Positions 51,299 through 61,228 of a stretch of DNA of 64,000 bases are shown one piece after another. The notes beneath the pieces are model-generated. The model was not told the DNA's origin. It did not search any database and was given only the letters and a program-made list of their open reading frames with translations. The stretch comes from Aptenodytes patagonicus (lineage: Eukaryota; Chordata; Aves; Sphenisciformes; Spheniscidae). Where the stretch lies: positions 21,483,964 to 21,547,963 of the forward strand of contig NC_134958.1 of assembly GCF_965638725.1 (NCBI RefSeq), written 5' to 3'. Every line of letters begins with the position of its first letter. Positions within the stretch are counted from its first letter, which is position 1. The position numbers were made by a program, and so were the translations under genes.

Positions 51299-54200
51299 AC
51301 AAATATTTCCTCCATATAAAAAAGTTCCAACCTCTTCTAAATCCCTGAAATCTTCCCCTTGGATTTATGGAACAAAAAAAAAATCTTTATAGTCTGAAGT
51401 ACAAACCAAATTCTCAAATTCTGTAGAGTGGTGAAATGCTTATGTACAGGTAAGTTGAGGATTTCATTTCTTACTGGCAACTCTGCTTGATCTGAAAGCA
51501 TTCTGTGGTTTCCAACTAAACGTAGAGCGGAGCACCAATGCAAGGAGACTTACAGGAAATTATTTAAATTACATTCTACATCTATTCAAAAATCACCATC
51601 CTTCTAATACTGCATCCAGGTGAATAATAAAATCCATACAAATATCTACTAGAAATTCTCTGCAACACAGCAGTGGGAAAGACTTGCTCCTCCTTTTGGA
51701 GCTGAGGGTGCCCTAAAGAAATTTCTCCCCAGTATTTCTTTTGAAAAGTATTTTTTGTGTATTCCTCCCTTGAAGTGTTTGGAATCCAGATGATTGTTTA
51801 CAGAATATTTCCACAGATGTCTTTTTATAGAGGTATTTAAAATTCTATTCTGCACTTCTTTCATGTTACCTTACTCCGTAACTAAATCATCATCACATCT
51901 CTCTCTACATGGACTGAAGGGCTCTGATTGTGCTCTAGGTTTTACAGGAGTTTCGGCAGAACCAACACTACCCTCTGCAAGATCAGAGTAAAATAGATGG
52001 CTAGTCATGCAGGGAATAATGGTCATGTACTGTTTCTACAGACAAACAGCTTAATTCCAATTTGATGAAAGGGGGAAAGGAAAGTGCATTAAAAGGTCTG
52101 ATTCAGTTTCCATTATATACCTCAGAAAAGTTACAATTGATTTAAATAAACCAGGACTATTTAATTTATATTTACATATGAATTTAATTGCTACCACAAA
52201 CAAAAAAGGAATTAATTTAGGTGGGGCATTGCAGCACAAGAATTGAGCACATATTATTTCAGCAGCAAATACTATTTTTACATGCTAAAGTTAAGGACCT
52301 ACAGTGTGAAGCTGCTGAATAAATTCTCCAAGTAGCTGAACCCTAATACACATGTGATTTATTTAAATAATATATTTGTCTCTCTAATATGTGGGAATTC
52401 CCCTGTGTTAAAATGTCAAGATGATCCATTCATACCTTGTGGGTGCTGCTGGGATGCGTGGAGCATAAAAGATTTAAGGTGGAACATTTCTGTAAATGCT
52501 CCATGCATTCTTGTCTGTGGGCCAGCAACATGATATCCTAGCTTGAGTTATTGATTTCATCATGTCTGAATATTGAAGTGAGACCAGGCTTCTATATTTG
52601 GACATTCCAGAGGCTCCAGAATAAAATTCTGGATTCCCTCATTCCTGAAAATTTGTAGGCAAGTTTTTACTAATAGATTCTCTTTATATTCACTTGGTTA
52701 TGCATATTGAGTGGATCAGTTCTGAGATTTGAAAGATAATTAGTGAATAAGTAATTCCCATTTAAGAAATACAAACCAAAACTATCTCAGGAGTATTTAT
52801 TTTTCTTTTTAGAACTCCTGTTTTAACAGAGGTTTGCATTCCACACCACAGAGTATGGTGTGCAGCACATCCACTACTTACAGCAGGAGCAGCGCATCTT
52901 ACCTTCACCGCTTCTTCCAGACTAATTGGATTCCTAACCTCCTAAAAGCTGAGTGTCTGCAGTAGATTGTCAAAGCAATAGGCTTCTTTTGATGCTGTGA
53001 TCAGTCTAGACCAATTGACTTGTTACCCACTATTATTCTCCCTGTGTGGATGCCAAATTTGAAAGCCCACAATTTTCTTACTTAAGGTTTATGCTGTACT
53101 ACAAGCAACTTAAAGGAACTCATTCACATAATCTCCAAAAACAAATCTCATTGAATAGATCAACTCAGTGTCATACAAAGTACAGCATTTAATTTTGTAA
53201 AGTCTTAATGTGGGCAGTATTATTTCTAGGGCTGTTATGAAAAGAATAAGATTTCCACCAACTGACCAGCTACATTTTAGTTTTTTGACAAGGCACTAAA
53301 CATTGTGAATCCAATCACTGTGCTCTCTCTGTAACAGTAGAGAGGTTTTTAATGGCTCTAATAGGATCAGAAACCACTCGTCATAATTCTTCAAACAAGC
53401 ATTTGATTTTTCCAGAAATTAGTTTCCACTGGAAAAAGCTTTACAGTTCATGTTAAAAATATTTGAATGACAGCTTTTATTAATAGAAAAATATATATTT
53501 ACAGTCAATACTGTTATCTTAGATTTGCAGCTCTTCCTATTTCTTGAGCTTAACTGAAAGTGCGACATTGCTAAAAAAAAAATTCAAGATCTGTGCACAT
53601 ATTCAGGTAAGTTATAACATGCACAGCCAGGGGTTTTGTTCCTGTCATACACAGGATCCCAGTTACAAACAAAGCGGGTTTTTTTCCTTTTGCTTAGCAA
53701 TTATGCTGTAGCATTCTTAGGATTTGTTTACAATCAGTTTAACGCATACATTCTCGGATATTTATGTGGCACAATCTGTTGCCAGGATGGAGAACCACCA
53801 CAAACACAGTTACAATCATCAGTTACGGGCATATCTGCAAAGTCAGCCTAAAGCTCCCCAAGGAATAGCTCAGGCCAGATTGTGTTCGACTACTTTGACC
53901 ATTCTTTCTTTTTTAAAGAAAAAAACCAAACACACAACATTACAAATTGCTAAAGTTTACCCAGTGCTGTACAAGAAAGAGATTGGTAGTGAACATCTAT
54001 CCATGCTTGATTATACTGCAGAGCTAAAATGAGTATTGGTTCATCACAAAAGATACAAACTGAAATTAGATAGCTAGAGATACAAAGGCTTCGGACCAGC
54101 TGCATTAAATACATATGGTTGTAAAACATTCAAAATTCAACTTTGCACGTGCATGTTGACATGAAAGTGACACTGAGAACATGTGTCCATAAACACGGAA

Positions 54201-56908
54201 ACACCTACCGGCTTCAAGGAATAAGCCCGCTGCAATGGCAAGTGCTCCAAGAATTGCTCGTACAGCCTATATGAGTTAGGTGAGAAGTTATGTGCGCACA
54301 CGCACTATGAAACAAACACAAAACCAGACCACAGAGAACAAGAAGCCCTACTCGTAGCTCAACACATTGTGACTAATAGCTAGCAGATAGTATGCAAGTG
54401 ACTTGTCATGCTCAGTGTATTTAAGCTATGAGAGCATTGGCCTCCTGTGTCCGGATAAAGCAGGGCTGTGCTCAACATGTGTGAGTGTAAAGGTTCTTCT
54501 ACGAGCTGCTCAGCAGTAGTGTAGAAACTTTCTTTCCCGATGTAGTGGAAGTACCTCAACTACATACATTGCACTTGGGCTTTTAATGCATTGTCCTCTT
54601 TTTCTGCCTCAATGCCACCATACTAACCTTTTTTCCAAAAAGAGAAAGAAAAAAATATATATATCACATTAAAATATATTATCCTTATCCTTGCCTGATC
54701 CTTCACTGATACAGGTGAATCAAACAAAAGAATAATAATCAGAAGTTTAAAAAAAAAATCTGTAGAAAGGTCACAAAGACAGCCTGTATACTACGGCACA
54801 ATCGATGTAGGCTTCCACACACTATTCAGCTTAGCTCTGATAGATGCCAGAGAAGAATAATATAGACATTTCAACCCCTCCAAATGTACGGTGTGGATCC
54901 AGAGCTAGTTTTGCTGACTTCAAGCCTGCAGGGCTGTTTGTTCAGTTTCCATGCATCTGGTCCAAGCATGCATATGCTGTATAAAGTGGCTATTTGTTTA
55001 AAGGCTGAAGTGAATTGATTCCTCACAGTTTTAACAATTAAAATGAAACATCAATCCATAAAAAGAACACATGGATATCTGTGCATTTATGTGCCAGGAA
55101 ACTAAAGGAAGGGGCTGCAGATCTAGCATCAGGTAGAGGCTGATGTGTAAAGTGAACACTGTAATGTACAGCTTTAAAAAATACATACAAGAATTGCACA
55201 TAGATCCATAGGAGAGAAGCACAGGCTCATAACTAGGGCTGTCTGCTTTCCATCACCCAGTCAGAATATTCGGTATCACTTTTTCCCCTGCATCCAGATC
55301 AATTCTTCAGAGTGATTCAGGAAACAATTCAGAGCCTAGCAATACTGAGCAAAGACACCACCTGTAAAACTGCAGACGTTCCATAGGAAATGGCCGTTAG
55401 GTCAGGGAAGGAAGTCAGCAATGGCCTCAAAGTGAAAAGCTCCTTCAGGTTGAGTTTTTAAAAATTCTGTCTCTCTAATCCTCACTAATTCCTGCTGTAG
55501 TCCAAAACTCTGTCTGCAATGCTCTTCGAGCTATTCTGACAACATTCCACTTTTAGGGTGTTGTCTATAGCAACATTAGAAAACACTAGTTACAACAGAC
55601 AAGAAATATGCAGCCAAACACCACTGTGGGAAAAATGGATCACAATACTGTTAGTTGTGGCTGCCAAACTTAACAGCTCCCTCAATAATTAAACAAGTGT
55701 TTTTGCCCCCTTGTTTTTACCCTTCAGAGAACTGTGTCTGCAGTAAAAGTGTCTCCATGTGGTCTGTTAGCTACACACAGACAAGCTCTAAACATTTCTA
55801 TCTCCTGCCAACATACCAGCAGAGCCAATTTCAGTCCCACTTTGCAATATGGCACAAGTGACAAGAGCAAACCAACATAAAACAGGAGAAGTGGCTGTTA
55901 TTTTCATCCCCGATTCATAGCAGTGATTGTCGGAGAAGGTTATGTACGTCCTATCCATTTCAAGTCAGGCTTTAGCGCCTTTTGTGATGGAAGGGGAATT
56001 TCAATTGCCCACCATGTGTTGTATTGTTCTTGTATAAACGTGGTTATAGCTACAGTACATCAACAGTCCAGACTGGTGAATGTCATGTAGGAAAGGGGAT
56101 AGACAAAGTCTGCATATTCTGCTTTTTAATGCAGAGGTCTTAAGCTGAGGATAACGGTCTGATTAAAGCAGCATTGTTGAAATCACGGATCCGTGGTTAG
56201 AAAGGATATGGGTAGGCAGTGAGTCAGAGGCAGAGAAGGAGGGAAGAAGACTGAACATAGATGCTTACTGCCCACTGACACTTGCCGCAGTGAGCAGGAT
56301 AACCACATCTCGGGAGGAAAAAAAGAAGGTGTAAAGTGTAAGAGAAAGATCAGAATCTGTTTGGTTGAGACCAAAGGGAAGAGGAGTCCAGCCCACTTGT
56401 GGGGGACTAAGCTGAGAGAAAATTTTGCATGGTATGTGGAATGGAAGCAAATTAGTGTTTTGTGGCACAGTGGATCATTCGTCTCACATTTACAACTAAT
56501 CCATTTCTGCTTATGGTCACTGCTATTCACTAACCAATGCTACATACGGAAATGACAGAAACTACCCAGAAGAGGAGGGCAATTTGTTTACTGCAGTGGT
56601 AGAAATAGTGGTATCGAAGTTTGCTCTCCTTTTCAGCCAGATATTAATCAAGTTACATACTGTCTGATCCAAATGCAGTCATGTATATATAATCAATCCC
56701 TAACAGGCCTGGCAAAAAAGTAAAGTTTCTGTCGTATTGGGTACAGGATGCAATTTCTCCAATTAGAACCTATTTGCTCAGAGTTGCTGGCTTTGATATC
56801 TAGGCTATTTTTTAACACTTGTACAAAGTGTGAGCCCTAGGGCTGGCTGGAGTGAGGGCTGGGGTGGAGGTGGGGGGGTGCTTCATGAAAAGCAACAGGC
56901 TCTACAAA

Positions 56909-58069
56909 CTAGTGCTGCTGCATGATTCTCACAATGCGATGAAGTGAGTCTATAGTGGCAAAAGCCAGATATTGACAACAAAGCCAGTCTTCCAGAATAA
57001 CTCCACAGTCCCTGTCCAAGGACTTCTCTGCAAACTTGATCATCAGCAGCGTCCTTTTGATATCCAGCCAGTTCTGAAGTACAGCATCTCTCCGTGAGGG
57101 GGTGGAAGATGTACTTAGAGCATGGAACAAGTCCTCACGTGGACCCCAAAGCAAACACTGAAGGATTCCCTTGGCTTCTGATATCAGGATCCTCTCTGAA
57201 GGGTTGGGATTCAGCAGGCAGCTGGCAAGTTGTTGAAGCCCTTGAGAGTAGAGGGAACGGCAAGGAATCTTGGGGAGATCAGCACGAGTATACTCCTTCT
57301 CCTTCAGCTCTGGATTCTCATCAAAGGGATTGGGTAAGTGCAGCATTTCGTAGATGAGGATGCCAGTCTGGAACTCATCACACTTTTTGTACTGTGTTGC
57401 AGTGATGATTTCTGGAGCTAGGCGGGACTGATCCCGTAGGACCTCAGGATCTACCATATGACTCTTCTGCTTGGCCTGGGAGAAATTGCTTACTATTAAT
57501 CTGGCTGGGCAAGCAGTGTTGGGACTGGGTTCCATGGACTCAGAGCTCAGAGGGCTGCCTCCTGGTCTGGAATGAACCAGCAGCAGGTTCTCTAACCGCA
57601 GATCACAGTGTGTGATATGATAGGGTTTCAGGTGCTCCAGACCCAAACACAGCTGTAAAAGGAGTAGACAGACCTGCCTCTCATATAAATCTGGGCTTTT
57701 TGCATGGCGGGGTGCAGATTCTCGCACAAAGTCGGCCACTGTTAAGTACGGGACCTCCCGTGTGATGACCACAACACGGCTGCGTGGCTTGCTGATGGTC
57801 CCCTGGTTGCTTGAGCTGTCTTTCTGTAAAGCCTCTGTATTGGAAGGAGTGTCTCTGTTCTTTTGCTCAGGCTCTTTATCCTCTTCTTCCTGCTCTTCTT
57901 CTTCTTCCACCTCTGGTGCATCGGCGTCCTCCCATGGAAGGAGGCGAACTGGCACTTCAGCAAGGAAATGGCCACAGTCCTGTTGGATGTTAAAGTTGAT
58001 AGCCAGACTCTGCCGGATAGATAGGCTGTGATAGTACTGCTGGGATTCCTTAGCTTTGCTCTTACAAAT
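56909..58069 (-). CDS. PEAK1: PEAK1 last coding exon (pseudokinase C-lobe and tail), partial gene
   Basis: The exon holds 386 codons and a stop. PEAK1 (SgK269) is a scaffold pseudokinase at focal adhesions and actin, acting in Src/Grb2/Shc/integrin signalling. The exon begins ICKSKAKESQQYYHSL, then an NFNIQQDCGHFLAEVP segment, an acidic linker (exon residues about 48-70, rich in Glu), VVVITREVPYLTVADFV, and the catalytic-loop equivalent HCDLRLENLL (about 154-163). The DFG position is NFS in VSNFSQAK (about 195-197), followed by APEI and FQTGILIYEMLHLPNPFDENP, and the C-terminal helices WLDIKRTLLMIKFAEKSLDR that belong to the dimerising SHED region. The acceptor is CTTCCCCCAG|ATT, phase 0. Frame-open residues upstream of it are intron. 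The other exons lie beyond 64000. No disruption was found. Confidence 0.96.
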   Translation of the reverse strand: MCKSKAKESQQYYHSLSIRQSLAINFNIQQDCGHFLAEVPVRLLPWEDADAPEVEEEEEQEEEDKEPEQKNRDTPSNTEALQKDSSSNQGTISKPRSRVVVITREVPYLTVADFVRESAPRHAKSPDLYERQVCLLLLQLCLGLEHLKPYHITHCDLRLENLLLVHSRPGGSPLSSESMEPSPNTACPARLIVSNFSQAKQKSHMVDPEVLRDQSRLAPEIITATQYKKCDEFQTGILIYEMLHLPNPFDENPELKEKEYTRADLPKIPCRSLYSQGLQQLASCLLNPNPSERILISEAKGILQCLLWGPREDLFHALSTSSTPSRRDAVLQNWLDIKRTLLMIKFAEKSLDRDCGVILEDWLCCQYLAFATIDSLHRIVRIMQQH

Positions 58070-59424
58070 CTGGGGGAAGAAAATAAACAGAACAGACATA
58101 ACGTAACTCTTAAATTTGTAAATTCTATATCCTTTTTTTTTTTTTAATATGTACCTTGTTGATGGGTATCCACAGTCTAGCCCTAAACACAAGCACTGAA
58201 AAAGTTTTTACTGAACTGACCTTGGCAGAGTATCTTAAGGCACATGAAATGTTTCCATTGGATAGTAAGCAAATGCAGACCAGTATGTGTAGGCAGCTCT
58301 CCCTGTACATATATTATTCAACGGAAAATACAGTTAAGGCAGGTTGTGCTTTTAGTCAGAATAGCAGCTGATATATGGTAAATTCACAGTGAAACTTACT
58401 TTACAGTTACTTGCTTATCCATATAATTTTATTTTGTGTTCTTCTGTCAGCTTTGTGTGACGCTTGAACAAGATAAAAATAATCAATAGCAATAGGAGAT
58501 ACAAGGAAACATGCATAGAATATTTGAGGATATGATCAAACGATTGCACATGACTGAGAATGGCATACCAAGTTACCACCTGCCAACTGAGTTAAGTGAC
58601 TGGATGCATGCTCCTTGCCCACTGTAATTGGGAACTGAAATCTATTAGCTGCAGCTGTGTCATGCTAACACATCATGTCTACAGTGAGGGGTGTATGTGT
58701 GCATGGCAGGGGCCGTTGGCAAGCATACTTGATGTCGCTCAGGTGATGAACAGAAACTCATTAAACATGGTATCTTAATTGCTTTCAATCATTGGTCAAG
58801 ATCCTAAGTTTATGTTTTTATTTTGCCATATACAGCTGTATTTAATTTCTGTCCAGAAATATCTTGTTGATATATTATCAGAATAATAATTATCCTTATT
58901 AATTGTTTGCACTGCCATAACAGCTGGCAGCTCCAATCCCCTTACAACAGCCACTGGACAACCTCTATTAGGGCCTCTGTTCTAAGGCATTTACTGATTA
59001 AAATTACAGCCCTACAAAGACTCAGGCATGTTGACCTTTGCATATTAACCTTAGTTCTACTGACTTCAGTGAGATCGTTCAAAACGTGTAAGGTTAAGTG
59101 TATGTTTTAATCTTTACAAGGTTAGAGGCTAAGTATTTAGTTGGTATAATGCACCAACGGGTCTTAACTGCAAAGCTCAGAGGAAGAAAAAATAGGAAGA
59201 CATCTCTCTTCAGACGAAGTTGCAGCTTCCCTTAGCACATCTCTGAAAGCCAAAGAAGGCCAGATAACAAACATTAGTAGAAGTCAGCACTAGTTCTACA
59301 CAGTCACAACAACCAAGGAGCCCAGATCTCATACTAGCCCTAAATATAAGCAGTAAGGTGACTTTTCTCCCTGTTTCTCATTTTTCCCCTTGTCAGGAAC
59401 TTACATAGGGTAAGTTATAAACTT

Positions 59425-59564
59425 AAAGAAAAAAAAAAGAAAAGAAGAAAGAGGAAGGAGGGAGGAGGAGGGAGGAGGAGGAAAGAGAAGAAAAAAGAGA
59501 GAAGAAAAAAGAGAAGAAAGAAGAAAAAAGAGAGAAGAGAAGAAAGAAGAAAAAAAGAAAAAAG
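59425..59564 (+). repeat. Uninterrupted polypurine tract, 140 bp
   Basis: Every base from 59425 to 59564 is A or G: GAA/AAAG units at both ends and a GGAGGAGGA-rich centre (59450-59481). It lies in the PEAK1 intron and its transcript strand is pyrimidine-only. Confidence 0.97.
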
Positions 59565-60594
59565 TTTTCATCTTTTATGTGCTTATGTGGTTAAGAAACA
59601 TATAGTTTAATGGGAGATTTAGTCTTTTCTGCTTGTTGATCAGAAAAGTGCATTGTCAGATAATGATATGAAAGTAGACACAAGTAGTAACAGTATTTTG
59701 ATTGTCCTCCTGTCTTTGATAATGTGCATGTTTCCATACTTCACAAGGATTTAAATTTCCCTACGTATTATGTACACTATAGCTTAAACTGTCTGTTTAT
59801 AACTGCCATGCACAAACAAAACAAATCTGAAAAATGCATTTTCTAGTCAATTTTATTTAAGAGAGGAAAGTCATCATTTTCTGGAAGTGTTGATAATTAC
59901 TCTCTTTGTACAGTGGCTCTTGCCGCTTTTCAAATATCTTTTCAAATGTATTTTATACTGTTAGAGGTGAAGTGAGTTATCAATGGAAAGTCCCCCCCTC
60001 TTCTCTCAAGGGTTAGAAAAGTTTAAACAAATATAGCAAAAATACAGCATTAACCTTTGAATTAGAAAATGAAATTAGAAAAATATCAGCTGATTGTCTT
60101 GGAGACTGAAGTCCCCCAGATTTATTAAATACTTAATACTGCACAGACAGAAGTAGAAAAGTGTTGTATAGACCCTACCAGCATGTATCAAATCTGATTG
60201 GGAGAACAGCTATTAAGGAAAACGAGAATAGTTTTGTCTTCAATGCCCTTCACGTCCATGGCCTTTCTCTTGTACAGCCAACCATGGGGATAATCAATTC
60301 CAACTGCAGAAAAGGTTCAGTGTGTTGTTATCCAGCCTTTAGTTTTTAAAAATACTTAACTGACCTAATCCAAAATATGAACTCATTCTGAAAGAGTTTA
60401 ATTTTAAGGTCAAGCTTACTTGCTGATAAGAAAAGTGCAAAAAGCACTTGCCCTTAGCTATTGTACTATATTTTGTGTTACCCACAGAGGATTTCTAGTG
60501 CCACCTGCCAGCTAAAAGTGATATTCTATTAGGAATATATAATCCACAGAGTATTTGCTCTTAAAACAATTAATACTTCTCAATTTGGGGAATA

Positions 60595-60685
60595 CCAAAA
60601 GCCATCACTATTGGGCATTTGTGGGATTAGATTTTTTTTTTTCTTTACTGGTTATCTTCTTTAACAGCAGAATAAGGCAGGAAAA
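60595..60685 (+). repeat. Left arm of ~90-bp inverted repeat
   Basis: It starts CCAAAAGCCATCACTATTGG and ends AATAAGGCAGGAAAA. It is almost identical to the reverse complement of 61135-61228, differing only by a small indel in the internal T run and one or two changes near the inner end. Confidence 0.95.
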
Positions 60686-60747
60686 TGTAACTTTTCCCCT
60701 CTTCATTGTTTTCTTTTCGAAAATAACCAGCCCTCATTCCTCCTATC

Positions 60748-61030
60748 TTTATTCCTAACCCTCTGATTCTTGTTGCTCTTTTCTGGATTCTCCCCATTTA
60801 TTACATCTTTCTGAAGAGTGGTACCCCATAATGAATACAGTATCCCAGTTAAGACCTCTCCAGCATCAAGCAGAACAGAGCTTTATATATAATGATCCTT
60901 GTAACACTTCCCAGGGCGAACAAGTCACATTATTACTGTGGTTCATGAAAACCTTCAGAGCAGTGTCCACGCTAAAGTCTGAATCCACAGCAGAGCGAAA
61001 CTTTCCCCAATGTCACTTCTTAAATACGAG
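60748..61030 (-). mobile_element. Ancient CR1-type LINE fragment
   Basis: On the plus strand it reads like the reverse complement of an old CR1/L3-like region: TTGTTGCTCTTTTCTGGATT, then GAAGAGTGGTACCCCATAAT, then ACAGTATCCCAGTTAAGACC and CAGAACAGAGCTTTATATAT. Divergence is high, no open frame survives and both limits are approximate. It fills most of the spacer between the two inverted arms. Confidence 0.65.
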
Positions 61031-61134
61031 TTTTTGTTTCAGACTCCTCTCTTTATATCAATAAAACAGAAGTTAAAGTCTAAATAGTATTATGATTAAA
61101 GTCAATACTAAAATGACTGCATTCATGAAAACAG

Positions 61135-61228
61135 TTTTTCCCTCCTTATTCTGCTGTTAAAGAAGATAACCAGTAAAGAAAAAAAATAGTATCTAATCCC
61201 ACAAATGCCCAATAGTGATGGCTTTTGG
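61135..61228 (-). repeat. Right arm of ~90-bp inverted repeat
   Basis: The reverse complement of the left arm 60595-60685, separated from it by about 450 bp. The inner end is AAAACTGTT-like and the outer end CCAAAAGCCATC. The sequences outside both arms do not match, and I recognise no target-site duplication. Confidence 0.95.

Larger units (their letters stand above)
50625..56908 (-). other. PEAK1: Probable PEAK1 3'UTR (about 6.3 kb)
   Basis: Sense-strand sequence after the PEAK1 TAG-type stop is AT-rich and has no sizeable open frame up to a well-formed AATAAA at 50645-50650. Mammalian PEAK1 also has a several-kilobase 3'UTR. Intermediate AATAAA hexamers (for example near 52363 and 53477) could give shorter forms. 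Inside are an AT palindrome zone (51142-51298), a hairpin (50869-50890) and an exon-like segment (54209-54266). The extent is inferred. Confidence 0.45.

Noticed and set aside
57762-58031. Plus-strand frame rich in Ser/Cys across the PEAK1 exon
   Set aside because: Antisense of the PEAK1 Glu-rich linker (GAG/GAA repeats read backwards as serine/cysteine-rich).
58070-58192. First 41 codons of the open frame that contains the PEAK1 exon
   Set aside because: They precede a clear CTTCCCCCAG acceptor and include a polypyrimidine tract, so they are intronic and not part of the protein.
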